Source of the DNA: Corbicula japonica
Taxonomy: Eukaryota; Mollusca; Bivalvia; Venerida; Cyrenidae
Length of the DNA: 64,000 nt
Reading direction: 5' to 3'
NCBI GenBank assembly: GCA_038501625.1
Contig: JAZAYU010000012.1
Coordinates: 5,828,001 to 5,892,000, forward strand
This document shows positions 12,601 through 27,600 of this stretch, piece by piece. The position numbers were made by a program, and so were the translations under genes. Each line of letters opens with the position of its first letter. Position 1 is the stretch's first letter. A model generated the notes under the pieces. The model saw only the letters and a program-made list of their open reading frames with translations. It did no database searches and was not told the DNA's origin.

Positions 12601-15600
12601 CCAATTTTACATTAATAAACTTGGCCACTGACGGCTTTTCCTAATCTTGACCACAAAATCCATGTATCCATTTGATCTGGATCTACAGTGTTTGCCTCTT
12701 GGTCAGAAATAACCTAATTAATCTAATGGCAAACAGTTAAGATCCTGATCAGATGGCATAAATGTGCTGGCTGATTTGGATCTAAACTGTTTGTCCACAC
12801 TCTTAAAGCTGTATCTATGGAGTAAAGGGATAAAGATATTGTTCCAACTAGGTAACAAACTTATGTAAAGCTATATACCATGTGTAGAGTAGAACTTTTC
12901 ATAAGCTTTGGGAGCAGTGGGTTTGTCAAGGTGATTCTCCATAAACTTCAAACAGTCAATCAAGATCTTCTCATCCAGTTTACTGAAATAAATACAGACA
13001 ACCACATAAATACACTAATCTGTTGAACAAAATATTCTGATATTCCTCTTTTTTAATGTTGGGGGAAGGTGCAGCAGAAATCTTTTCTTTCACTTATTTT
13101 TTATATAACAGATTACCATTACTTTAAAGTCACAGTCTTTCAGGCAAACACAATTTAAGTATTAAATCCCTTATGCTTAAATGTTATTTATGATTGCAGA
13201 GAGTAACTTAACTGTCCAAAGCTGAACCACTGTGCATTAAAATTTATAGAAACATGATCCAAAAACACAATAACTTCTTTTCTTTTATTTATTTCATATA
13301 ACAATAGATTACTGTTTCCTGTCAAGTCCAATACTTTCAGGCAAACAATATTTAAATATCAAATGCCTTGAATGTTAAATATAATCACAGAGAGAATGTT
13401 TAGTATGATCGCTTACCTCACTCGAAAGCGTTGTAGCTTATGTTATTACATGTTGACTTATACCAACAGTAAATCAAATTTGTATTTGTATTTGCTACCT
13501 GTCAATGTCAGAGTATTCTGTGATCAGCTGATGACAGACTGATAGAACATGCAGGTACATCTGCTCTGTGAACTTCTCCCCATCTGTGGGTCCGAGGTAA
13601 CTATCCAGTGACAGAGATATCTGCAATCAACAGTATCACATTATAAATAGTCACTGTGGAACTTTCTTTACATAGGAAGAACACTACTTTGGGCTGATGA
13701 TGCTTAAATGTGCATGGTGAATTCCTCAGCACAGAAGTTACCTCAGATATCATCCAATCCAGGAGGAAAGAGCTGCATATGTTTCCGCAATACTTAGTAT
13801 CTTAATTAACCAAAATTTATGGAGCTTGATCAATATTTACCACTAATTTTAAACTACACAAGACTTGAACCATTTAATCCATAAATACAAGATTTAATGC
13901 TTGTACGAACAGTGTAGATGCCATCTACACCTTTCGCTTCTTATTCAGAATCTTCATGTATCATAAAGCAAACAATATAGATCCTAATCAATGTCACTGT
14001 TCACTCATGGATAAAAGCCATATTACATGAAGTAAAGGGTAAAATGTAAAAATTTGTTCTACTAATTCAATTTGTTCATTGTAAAATAGAAAACAGAACA
14101 GAGTTCTATTGAAATAAATCACTGAGGATTTTCAATTTTTATAGCTTCTGATTGGCTAAAAATGTAGGGCAACTTCTACACTGTTTTATATTCAGTTAAT
14201 AAATTCCATAAAATATGAACTATTTTGGGAATTCTTCCGAACTAAAAAAGGTTTGTCCAAAATCTCAATTTACATTGTATATGGTACAAAATAAAATTGC
14301 AACTCCTTAAATCTGAAAGCTAACTGCTCCTACCATATCAGCCAGGTATTCCGTGGTGACATCAAAAATAAGTGGGAACATGACTCTCACCATCTCTGGA
14401 CTGCTCTCATTACTTGGACACCAGCTGTAACACATAAACAAGGTCAATAAACCATGCACATGTCTGCCATTAACAAAGTTAGTCCAATCTTAAACACCAT
14501 GTCAGCTATCTGAATTGTTCCTTCCTTTGTTTTCTGTACATTCCAAGGAACAAATTTTAAGACTACTGCAGATATAGAAGTTTTTCTTAAAACTCTTGTT
14601 ATTACATTCCAGATATTTTGGGTAGATTCTCAAGCATTCATTTAAAATCTGGTTTATTTGCACCAAAGACATCTCATTAGAAACTAATTTAAAAAATATG
14701 TGAGAAAAAAACAAAATCTCAAATTATTTGTTTCCATATAAAATTTGTCAAATTGCATAAATTCTTATTTCTTGGCAATACTGTGAACATAATAAAGATC
14801 TGTCTCCATCAAATTTTCTGAAACCTTGATTATTTTTTTTAATATACTGTAGAACAGTACAGTGCAGTTAAGTTCTAACCAGAGTAAATAAACAACTGAT
14901 TGAATCTAAAAGTGAAAAGAGTAGATCCTGATCAGACAGCACTGAATGTAGAAGCTGATCTGGATGTACACTGTTTGCCATGAATAACAGTACAGTAGAA
15001 TTTGGTTATTTGAATAGTCTATTTGTCAGGATCCTTGATTCAATTAACCGGAATATCTTAATACATGGAGCTTACAAATTCTAAGTTTCGTCAGTGGTGG
15101 GTGGGAAAATGCGCTCAGTAATATCTGTATCATCATGTTCAATAAAATCCGGTTTTGAAGATAACCTATACTCGCCAAAACGTTACGTATACGTTATTAT
15201 AAAAACATCCTAAATTAAGATTCATTTGCAAGATCTAATTAATGTTCTAATTATCGAGTTAGTATCATATAGTTCATTTGTTATTTTCATACATTTCTCG
15301 AAAAAAGAACAGCTTTCGTTTCACGATTAATCTATTTTTATTCGAGAATTTCCCGGTGATCATCTATGCACGTAACAAATGAAAATTCTCAATGCAGGGA
15401 AACCCGTTTTTGTGACATCATTGCTATAAATGTATACTGTAAACATATGTGTACCAGTGAACGGAAGTCATTATGAAACACAGGTGTCGAGGTGATAAAA
15501 ACAGGTGATAAACAATGACAGATTGATCGAGTTTACCGATAATGTACATTGCCTTGGGGCAGAAACGTGTGACTTTCAAGTAGGATTAGCGTCGAAATGC

Positions 15601-18600
15601 GTTATAAGGTGGGAAAATGCTATTCAAACAAACAAAATGCATGCTGGGGCCTATTCAAATAAAGAGAGTATTTAGCATAGAAATATATGGAAATGGTTTT
15701 GTGTTTTAATATTCTATTATTATAAGCAAAATATTCATATAACCGCTATTCAAATAAGTGGAATGTACTGTATTCTCAAATGGAGTAAAGGGTTAACTGG
15801 TTTTGAAGTAATGTAAAGAGTTACGTGAGCAAGTCTATGGCGAGTCTTGACAGGGCATGTAGAACATGTCTCGTGGATGCACTGGCTGTGTACTTGCTCT
15901 CTGAAACAACAAGTGTACAATATTAGTAACATTTCTCTTGTTTGCTCTGCTTGGTAGAAGGTGGGAAAACACTACAGAGATATTTCAAATATCGACTTTA
16001 GTCCAACCATACAAATTAGATCAAACCGATCGGATTGTAACTTACCTGAGAGCTTCATGATGTGCGCCTTCTGAACAGCATCAATGTAACTTTCTACAGG
16101 CAAGATGTCATTGGCAAATGCATTTCTCTGTAAAACAAAACATACAAGCAAATTCGTTGAATTTATATCCCCCGCCGAGTACTGGTTATTACTAACACAA
16201 CAGCTGAAGTCATAGGGCTTTATTTAGATATTTATCATGGATGGCAAAAAAGGTGAAAAAAAACTTCAGATGGTGAAAAGGGTTGGGCAGCTCACCAGAA
16301 TATAAAAATGAGACAAAAAGTCTTCAAGTTGTTGAAATGAAGAATGCAGTAGTAAAAGTATAGTGCTGTATTTAAAAAAAATCCATGCAGAAGTTGCATA
16401 GAAGTAGCATATAAACAAATACCACACTATATGCATAGTGCATAACTTTTCAAAGGGCCATAACTCTGTGTTAAACGGTCAGACCAGAACAAGACAACAA
16501 TATGGGCATCTTGTCTTGGTATTGATGGTTTCCATAGATTCCTGCTGAGAAATAGCAAGGAAACAAATACTGCTCTACAAGCAAAATGCATAACTTATCA
16601 AAGGGCCATAACTCTGTGTTAAACAGTCTGACTGATACAAGATGACAATATGTGCGTCTCCTCTTGGTATCGATGGTTCCCAGAAAGTTTCATTAAAATC
16701 CATCCAGTAGTTGCAGAGAAATAGTGTGGAAACAAATTATGCTCTATTTGCATAAGGTATAAGTTATCAAAGGGCAATAACTCTGTGTTAAACAGTCTGA
16801 CCGGAACAAGATGACGAAATGGGCATCTCGTCTCAGTATTGATGCTTCCCAAAAACTTTCATTTCAATCCATCGAGAAGTTGCAAAGAAATAGATCGGAA
16901 ACAAATACTGCTCTATTATGCATAAGTCATCAAAGGGCAATAACTCTGTGTTAAACAGTCTGACTGGAACAAGACAACAATATACACATCTCTTCTTGGT
17001 ATTGATGGTTCTCAGAAAGATTAATTGAAATCCATCCAGTAGTTGCAGAGAAATAGAGGAAAAGAATACTGTTCTATAATATGCATAATGCATAAGTTAT
17101 CAAAGGGCCATAACTCTGTGTTAAATAGTCTGACAGGAACAACAGGATGATATGCGCATTTCCTCTTGGTATAGATGGTTTCAAGTAAGTTTCATTGCAA
17201 TCCATCGAAAAATTGCAGAGAAATAGCGCGGAAATAAATACTGCTCTATATGCATAATGCATAAGTTATCAAAGGGCAATAACTCTGTGTTAAACAGTCT
17301 GACTGGATAAAGACGATGACATGCGCATCTCTTCTTGGTATTGATGTTTTCCAGAAAGTTTCATTGAAATCCATTCAGTAGTTGCAGAGCAATAGCGTGG
17401 AAATGAATACTGCTATATATGCATAATGCATAAATTATCAAAGGGCCATAACTCTGTGTTCAACAGTCTGACTGGAACTAATGACAATATGCCCATCTCC
17501 TCTTGGTATTAATGGTTCTCAGAAAGATTCATTAAAATCCATTCAGTAGTTGCAGAGAAATAGCGCGGAAACGAATACTGCTCTATGTATAATGCATAAG
17601 TTATCAAAGGGCAATAACTCTGTGTTAAATGGTCTGACTGAAACAAGACAACGACATGCACATCTCCTCTTGGTATTGATGGTTCTCAGAAATATTCATT
17701 GAAACCCATCTGCTAGTTACAGAGAAATAGCGCGGAAACGAATACTGCTCTATATGCATAATGCATAAGTAATCAAAGGGCAATTACTCTGTTTTAAATG
17801 ATCTGACTGAAACAAGACGACAATATGCGCATCTATTCTTGGTATAGATGGTTTTCAGAAAGTTTCATTGAAACCCATCCGCTAGTTACAGAGAAATAGC
17901 ATGGAACAAATACTGCTCTATATGCATAATGCATAAGTTATCAAAGGGCAATAACTCTGTGTTAATGGTCTGACAGAAACAAGACAACGATATGCGCATC
18001 TCCTCTTTGTATAGATGGTTTTCAGTAAGTTTCATTGAAATCCATTCAGTAGTTGCAGAGAAATAGCGCGGAAACAAATACTGCTCTATATGCAAAATGC
18101 ATAAGTTATCAAAGGGCAATAACTCTGTGTTAAATGGTCTGACTGGAACAAGACAACAACATGCGCATCTCCTCTTGGTATTGATGGTTCTCAGAAAGAT
18201 TCATTGAAACCCATCCGCTAGTTACAGAAAAATAGCGGGGAAACAAATACTGCTCTATATGCATAATGCATAGGTTATCAAAGGGCAATAACTCTGTGTT
18301 TAATGGTCTGACCGAAACAAGACGACGATATGCGCATCTCCTCTTGGTATAGATGGCTTTCAGCAAGTTTCATTGAAATCCATTCAGTAGTTGCAGAGAA
18401 ATAGCGCGGAAACGAATACTGCCCTATATACATAATGCATAGGTTATCAAAGGGCCATAACTCTGTGTTAAATGGTTTGACCGGAACAAGACGACGATAT
18501 GTGCATCTCCTCTTGGTACTGATACTTCCCACAGAGTTTCGTTGAAATCCATCCAGTGGTTGCAGAGAAATAGCCCGGAAACGAAATTCGGACGGACACC

Positions 18601-21600
18601 GTGACGCCGTGACACCGTGACGGACGGACAATGCCAAAACAATATCCCCCACCCGATTTCATCGGCGGGGGATAAAAAGAAAATGATGGGGTCAATCAGC
18701 ATCATTATAACACTGCTGTTTTTCAGGGGGTGGGGGGGTGGGGGGGTTATCAAATAAAATTCAGTATTAACTCTATATACACAGGTTTTATCAGGTGTGT
18801 GTTCAGTTTTGATCCAGATCAACCAGCACATACATGCCATCTGATCTGGATCAACACAGGTTGCTTCTTGGTCTGAAATAACCGTAATAACTCTAAAAAT
18901 GAACAGTACAGATTCTGATCAGACAGCATGATTTGGATTTTAACAGTTCACATATGCCACCTCTATATACAGTAATGGGTGAATTGAGGCTTAAAAAGTC
19001 AAGTTTTGAAGCTTTCCACTATTAGTCTTTTCCGATCATAAAAAGTATACATTGTTACTTCCATTTACAAGTTACTTCGACATGTAATTAGGGTACTTCT
19101 CGAGAAAAGGTGTCCTCTCACAGAATACAAATTTTCCCATGATGTTCCCCAATTAAAATATATCCCAACTCGTAATACCCTTAGTGTATTTAAGACTCAT
19201 ACCCAGCTTAGGATGTTCGGAAACTCCATGTTCATATTACTGTTCCATGCCTCAATCTGAGTCTTCACATGAACTGGAAGGGCCCCAATCAGCCCCGCAC
19301 CAAGAACTGAAACCTTACTGGCCCTGCTTGATGATATACTCATCACCAGAGAAATAGCCTCTAGCTGCCGAGGTGACAGGACTGTTTCTTCATTCTCTCC
19401 TAAAGAGGTTAAAACACTTGATCTGGAAATACAAGAGCACATTTCATTTAAACAGTAAATAAAGACCAAGTATTCATCTTTGCTTAAACCTAAACCAACA
19501 AAAGTCGAAGGGAATGAACATTCAAATACCTGACATTAAAGGCAATGACAATGTGTTATTATGTACATGTAATGCTGCAAAAATGGCTGTGGTCATAGTT
19601 AATGACCTACTCTGTCTAACAACATGACTGAAGACTTTTCACCAAGCTGTATTTTAACCCTTTCCTCCATATACACTGCAGACTCTTTATAACGCGCTTC
19701 GTTTAGATCCGCGCTCCATTATAACGCGGTCGTCCCATGGATCCCCTATTTTTTTTCTAAGTCCGTATTTTTTCATGAAACGGCAAAAAATCGAAACCGG
19801 AAGCCATTTTTGATCCGCCTTCCTGTTAATTTTATGGATGTTGCATTTTTTGACTGGAGGTAAACAGCGATAATATCTGTCAATGAAATGCGACTTCAAA
19901 GAAAAATGTCGGCTCGTATCGACACTGTGATGTTTTGTCGGCTCTGCTATGAAATCGTTTGATCTGCAAGAAGTGTGTACGTGACATTTGGCATTTTTTT
20001 AGCTGGTTTAAGTTGGTTGATGATGCAATAATACTGAAATATTGTACTGGAGATAAAATTAGGATGTAATTTATAAATTATGGAATATGTTCACGATGCT
20101 TAGTGTTTAAATATTTATTTTACATGTAAACAAACTAGATATACGGTCTTTAATTCCATTACAATAATTTAAGGCCGATCCGATTTTGATCTTGGTGTTA
20201 TTGGTCAGTCTGCAGTGTATATGCATTTTTACGCATGTGTACCATTTTTAAATCCACATCAGCTGGCACATCCAACGAATAAAAAAGCAAACAGTTTAGA
20301 TCCTGATCAGACAGCACAGATGTGTCGGCTGATCTGGATCTAAACTATTCGCCCATGCAATAAAGGTGTGTCTATAAAGGAAAGGGTTAAGCAGAAATCT
20401 GGGTAAAACTTTCTCATATCCTCCAGAGAACTACATGTGTATTTGGACCACCTACATAAATAGAACTGAGCTCCTTGTGGATCATACAGTCAAATCCAAA
20501 AAAAAGCCTGAAAGTCACCTCAATAAATCATTAATGCTTTACTCCATTGGATATAGGCAAACTGTTTAGATCAAGATCAGCCTGTACATCCATGCCATCT
20601 GATCATTATCTACACTGTTTGCTTTTAGATTTATTAGGTTATTTCGGAAAAAGAAGCAAACAATGTAGATCCAGATCAGATGTCATGGATGCGCCATTTG
20701 ATCTGGTTCTACAATGGTCACACATGATAAAACCTAATAATTAAAGGTTTAACTGTTTAACGGTTTAGTTACTTGTGTCCCTGTCCATACAGCCAGTTAA
20801 AGTGACAATCCATAGTATTTTATTCATTTATAAAGAAAGATAAGACTATCGCACCGTCAAATATTTAATACAAAAGCTCCGAGTGATAAGGTGTTACAAG
20901 AATGAACGTTCAAAGTATTGGGGTCGACATTACTTCGGAGCGAATAAACGTTAATTAATATTCAGTCTGTCACGTGATTATTTTCAACAACAAACATGTG
21001 ACGAATAGCGAAGCGACAAAGCGTATTAAAAGAAATAAAGAGGTGAGAAATATGCATTTGAAGTAGAAATGTATGGAAGTTCGTAATGCTCATTCTTCCT
21101 TGATGTTTTATTTGTGTCTATTCTGGCTTGACGGCAATTATTTCGTTCTGCTTACGTTAGACTACGCATGCGTACGCATATAGTAAATCAGCATCATTTG
21201 CATCTATCGCGGTGAGGCATCAATTTTCATACTTGATAACTAAAGTAATTAAAAAAGTTAGATTTCTTTATTCTATTTTGTGTTTCTGTCTGTGGCATTT
21301 TAAATTCTGACAATTTATGCAAAAACTTGCTTTTCATTAACAGTTTTTACATAATGTATGGAAACTCACTTTAACACTGAACAAGTTATATAGCTACAGC
21401 ACATTAACATTTCATGAAAAAGGTGTGTACCTGACAAAGACGGTATATGCCTCAACAAGAAGCAGTGTGGCTGGAATCAGATCCTGTGCTATCTCCATTG
21501 TCTTGTGTGGATCAGTCTCCGACTGAAATAAATCACAGTCAACTTTAAATATTATAACTTGCTGCTTTATAAAAATTTAACAGAAATGAATTTACTCTCC

Positions 21601-24600
21601 AGTACTTCTGTTATTTAAATATTAAAGACCTTTCATCTTTAAGATTTAACAATATTACATTCAAAAAGAATGGTATAATTGCACTTAGTTAACATGACTG
21701 ACACAGATATAAAAGTCAGACTCAAAAACTTTTTCATTCATTTAAAGTCCAAGTTTATTTTATTTAGTACCATTCGGAAAAAAACTAATTATAACAGACC
21801 ATGACAATAAAGACATCAATCTATAATTGAGGCAGTTTATTTGTGTCAGAAACGTTTTATTTTCCTACACACCTACCAACGTGCATGCTGCACATGTAAA
21901 TGCATCTTCTGATGGTAAATAAATATGCTTAAACTTAGGAAATACCAAATTTATATGCCTGTTACATATAGTGGGACTTAGAGCATGCAGTTAATTCTTA
22001 CCAAAGAAGGTAAGGCATATATCCATAGGGTGAGCAGTGTAGATCCAGATCAGCCTGCACATCTAGGATGGTCAATCTGGATCTATATTGGTCACAAACT
22101 GGATAAAGCTTGTAAACATGGAGTAACGGATAAAAGGAAACTAACATCACAGTACTTACCATAGCCTTGGTGAAAGTATCGTCTAGCGAGACCTGTAGTT
22201 TAGCAACAACCATGTCTAGCAGAAGTGTAGACTGTAGACCTGGCAGTTTGTCACGGGCCAGTATTTCTTTACCCCCTGTCAGCGGCAACCCTGTCATCTG
22301 CAAATACACACACAAAGTAATACCCACATACATGGTATATATGTTTTGCAAAACCAACTGTCTGGAACAGCCCAAATATTTTCGCGAATACACTTCAGTT
22401 AGGTTTGCAATGACCAAACTTATTTATATAGAATCAGTCTTATCCGTTAAAAACATGTGTGGCAAAGTGCCACAAAATACGCCCAAAATAGGTGTAAACA
22501 TAATAGTCATAATACGATCCATCTTCAACGGGCATACTGTATAAAAACACTGCAAACATATGAAATTAGGTTGAAATTTATTTCAATGAAGTAAATATGT
22601 TTAAACAATTTTTAGACATGGTTTAAATTGACATGTAAAGTAAGTAAAACTTACTGCATCTTGTACAAAGTTCATGCTGAGTCTGATATCATAGTTGACA
22701 CAGTTGGCAGTTTTATTTGCTCCATTCAGAAGTGTCTCACTATGTTGTGTTGTCAGTCCCTGCTTCACTAGACAATCCTAAGGAAGAAATCGGCAATTTT
22801 AAATCCTTTGAAGTATTAATACTGTTCTGTGTTTTAGTTTAGAGGTATGACATTCTCTGGATAAATTGACCCAGCAATTTTATACCCCCACACAATATAC
22901 AGATTCATTCTTAAATGTGATTTCCAAAAATTAAAACTTATTGATTTAAGAACCCATGAAAATAACATATTAACAAAGGTACACATTACATGATGTATAT
23001 TTTTTCTTGTACAATGAAAACATAACAATCCACTATTCAAGTTTTTTTCTGGTCAATTTATTAGCCGATATTTTGTCATTTTTTCCAATGGCAAAACATA
23101 ATTTATTTCTGAATCAGAGAAGAAAAATTCCAAATTCAATCTAAAAACCAAATTCAATCTAAAAAAAATATTTCTCACAAAAACCCGCTTTGTCTGTGTC
23201 ATCTCTATTAATAAAAAAAATATGGCTTGTTATTTAATCAGGCATCATTTGTTTTATTAATCCAGAAATTATTGAAACTATTATATGAGTACAACTTTTA
23301 TTCCCCAATGATGCAGAAAAATCCTAATTTTTGGCAAAAGGACACAAAATTTCCTAATTCCAGGGTATGGGTTGTATTCCTAATAAAGTGAAAAAAGCCC
23401 TGCTATTCATCTAAAAAATCTCATAATTATTTTCTTAAATATGCAAATTTACCTTGATCCAGCCTTGATAGACTTTGTGGCCAAGTCTTGGGGCCCATCT
23501 CAATGTGTGTAGAACATAAGAGTTGGACATCTGTATGGTATTGCTCTCTAATATCTTCAGATATTCTACGGATGGTGGAAGGCAGGACAGCAACCTCCAC
23601 ATTGTTGTGAAGTGATAATGTATGGTACAAGAATCCTGAAGAGTAATTGTATAACAGTTTCGGGTGAAAAATTTTAAGTCGGTGAAGTTTTTATCATTAA
23701 TTGCAGGCTGTCAACCAGGTCATCTCCAAAATATAGGAAAAATATAGGAATATTTTTGCAACAAATATAGGAGTTTTTGGATGATTTTGAGGCAAAATAT
23801 AGGAGTTTGGAACTGATAATAGTTTTATTTACTTGCACTTATACAAATGATTTTCACATGTGAATTTACTGTTTCTACAATTATCAATGTCAAAAATGTC
23901 CGCTGTAAAAATGATGAAAACCATTAACTTTAAGATCAGCACCATCAAGCACATCGCCAGCAAATGAATGACCATTCAAACAAGGGGAAATGCGGAAAAT
24001 GCATTAACAAAGCCGATTTTTTTCAGTTTTAGTTTGTCTTCTATGATAAATAGTACTGTACACAGCATCGATCCATCCACTCATAGTCATATTGCTTTGT
24101 GTGTAAAAATCTGGGTTACAATGTCAAAAAGGGTTCAGTCAAAAGTGACCCCATGGCCTTACTTTGGTCAAACTCTATTGAGAACATGTAGGCAATACAT
24201 CATACAAAATTATATGCCCTTCACTACTCTAGAAGTTCTGGAATATGATTCCATTTATTTATTTAATCTGCATGGAACAGTACTGCATTCAAATAAGTTA
24301 GTTAACCTAATTACAAAGAATATTGCTAAAAGTTTCAAGAGAAATGATAAAACCTTATCAAGTTATAACCATAACGGAACTCTAATTCAAACTGCCATTA
24401 AATTTCTATACAAAAGCAATAATTTTCAAAAGCTAAAGACTTCTTGGGAATAGATGGACATTATACCTTTCAGGTTCATTGAAGTTTAAGAGTAATTTAA
24501 CTTTTATCCATTAAGTGGTTCCATAAAAAACAATAATTTTAGAAAACTATGCAAATATTTTGCAGATTATCGTAATAAAAAAATTCTTAAGTTATCTCAA

Positions 24601-27600
24601 TTTATTTAACAACCAGTAGTTGCAAATTATCAAATAATATTGTTTTTATTACCTCCCTTTATTTGACTGCCTTTTGAAAATTATTGCTTTTGTAAAGACA
24701 CCTTCTTTTGCATACACTCTTTTCCAACAGAGTTTGATAACACTCTATATTTTGGATCAGAATCAGCTGAAGAATTCTTGTTCACAGTCAAGCATGTTTT
24801 TTCCCAGGGGTCCATCTTGACGTTTTAGACAACCACATACACCATACCAAATATAAGCTCTCTAGTCCTTGCAGTTGGTGAATAAAATTTAATGATCTTT
24901 AACATTTTTTGCATTTGGTTGCAACTGCAACAAGAATTCTGCATAGAAGTGAAAATTTGTTTTTGTTAGGTAAGCCTTAATTTACAGAAACCTGCTACAA
25001 AGTTGTTAGAGAATCAGATAAAAACTTAAGAAAATGCCACCCCCGAAATTTTCACCAATCTAAAAGTTGAGTTTTGTTCTTGAGAAAAAAAGAAAAAAGC
25101 AAAAGCAGTATCAAAGCAATATTTACTCTCTTCATTATTCGGCGAAAACAAATGCTAAAAAATATAGGAATATACATAAAAATATAGGAGAAATATAGGA
25201 ATATAGGAGGCTTTTCAGAATATAGGATTCTGATCCAAAATATAGGAGAAATATAGGAATATAGGAATCAGTTGACAGCCTGTAATTGTACTACTGTGTA
25301 ATGCCTATAAATGACTGAACACTAGCAATTTCATCAGAAATTCGGACTAATTATGATATTTTAGGCTCTGTTGAGTGAATTTTACTGTGTAAGCGATGCT
25401 ATAACAACTTTGCCTTGTCATGATTGAGGCATAATCATATATCACTGCATTTACTACCACACATTCATACAGTCACCATGATATAATCATACACTTGCCT
25501 GAACAGATCAATACACATACATGTACCAGGACAAATTCTTACTCTAAGTTTCATTTATTCCATTTACCCTTTTATCCATTGATACACTTTTATTTTTGTG
25601 TGGGTGAAAAGGGTAGATTCTAAATCAGCCAAAACATTTGTGCTGTCCGATCACTATTCGCTTTTTGATTTATTAAAATATATCTGACCAAACAGATTTA
25701 TCTAGCTGCTCACCAGTATAGAGAGTCTGTCTTTCACAATGTCTGCCTCAGTTCCTGCCAGCAGCAGAGCTACACAGGCGTTGTAGAGCTGTCCATAGTC
25801 CAGCTGTTCGGCCGTGGACAGTATGAAGCTACAGGCAAGACCGTCCACCCTCGGAGTCTGCTGTGTGTTGATACTGGCTGAACCAATGTTGTAGAATCTA
25901 GGCTTCATCACCCCGACTGAAATAATGAAATGAAACAAGTGCTAAATTCAATACTTGGGGGTATGTCGTGTAGTATTTCAAGATGCAAGTTTACAGCAGT
26001 CTCTTAATATAAACATGCTTTCCATTATTATTGTCTAATCAAGGCCAAAAATCATGAAATCAAGATTTAAGAGCAGTTTCCAAACTCTAGCTTTTAATTT
26101 GTCTATTTGCAAAGTGTTCTCAATTTTAACCATTTCAGATACTTCAGATTTTAGACTGGTCTTTAGCCTCTGCTTTCTATCTTAGGCCCAGTTCTGCAGT
26201 AACTGACAAGTTTCCCTGTAAGAACGTTATACAAGTCTTGACTGACAGACATGTTTTGAGAATATCCACTTTCTACATGTATGTGATCAAAACTCAAAAA
26301 TTTTGTCTGACAAGTTTATAGTGCCAGTCAGGTCCCCAATAGTAACAGGCAAGGGATGTAGTTTACCTCCACACTACCGACCATATAACTTGGCCATTTC
26401 AGTACAAAAGCTGTTATTTAGTATGTTTTGAGCCAAGAATCCACTTCTATTTTCATTAAAATCCCTTCTACTTTGAAAGATAATAAACCAATGGGTCACA
26501 ACAGCACTGTAAACATTAACCGCTGGCCCAGTACTCACCTTCATTACCGTCTTGTTCCGTGAGATATTTCCTGAAGTTGTCTTCTATTTCAGGTATCTGG
26601 AACCACATGCTGTGTTTAGCCAGGTGCAAGTCCTGGTCAGGGCCTTGATTCAATGTGTGTACTGTAAACAGGTTCCACTGCACCTGTTATCAGAATACAA
26701 GTAAAGATGGTAATTTCAAAAGCTGTTCACTAAAACTTCAAGCTAAATTTTGTTACAACCTACTTTTTTTACAGAAGACTGAAAGTAAATTGAACAGTGT
26801 AGAACCGGATCAGACTGGGTGATCAAGATCTACACTGATTGCCAATGTGATTCAATTCAAACTCATGAGATAAAGAATGAAATAGCTTCGGTAATCTCTC
26901 TAAAGTTCAAATTTATCTGTAGTTTAGGTAGTCATTCATCAAATATTAATTAATGGTATTTTTCTCGATGAAGCATCAACATTTCTGGTAAATTAACATG
27001 TGGCATCAACAATTTAATCTTTAAATGTTAAAGCAAAACATTTACATAACAACCACTTATGTCTGACTACAAAAATAAAACAAAGTTCTGTTTCGGTACC
27101 TGTTCTAAAAGTTCAGCTGGTGGATCATAGAAGTTGTGTAGCAGGTACTCAAACACCAGCATCAGGCGACTTAGTGGGAGGGGTACTGTCTCCAGGACAT
27201 GCCTATATATGACACAAAAAAGTTACAATATCTATCTTAAAACTCAAAGTAATATTTTGCTGAGTTTAATTTTGATGTAAAATTGCAAAATAAAACCAAA
27301 TTTAACCAAGAAATAGCTTATATTGAGAAAAAAAAAACAACAACTGAGCAAATTTTAATCAGCACAAAGAATTTGGCCCTGTGAAATTGAATGATACCAC
27401 ATTAACTAGAAAAGTTTTAATCATTTTGTACATGTATCACACCTGTTAACCCTTTCCTCCGTATAAACACGTTTATGCATGTGTGACCAGTGTAGATCCA
27501 GAACAGCCGGCACATCTGATCTGGATCTGCACTGATCGCTTTTTGGTCAGAAATAACCTAAGTAATCATAAAGCGAACAGTGCAGATCCTGATCAGATGG

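Noticed and set aside
16619..18840. Several minus-strand ORFs of 60-138 codons that resemble one another
   Set aside because: They are the ~168 bp pearl-like core read through in frame; the similarity comes from the tandem repeat, not from a protein family.
22167..22544. 125-codon plus-strand ORF
   Set aside because: It is the antisense of UBR4 exon 23 and its flanking intron; the minus-strand frame matches the family.
23968..24453. 161-codon plus-strand ORF inside the 1.58 kb element
   Set aside because: No transposase or other motif is visible, composition is that of AT-rich non-coding DNA, and the element's other parts show no coding. Noted under the element only.
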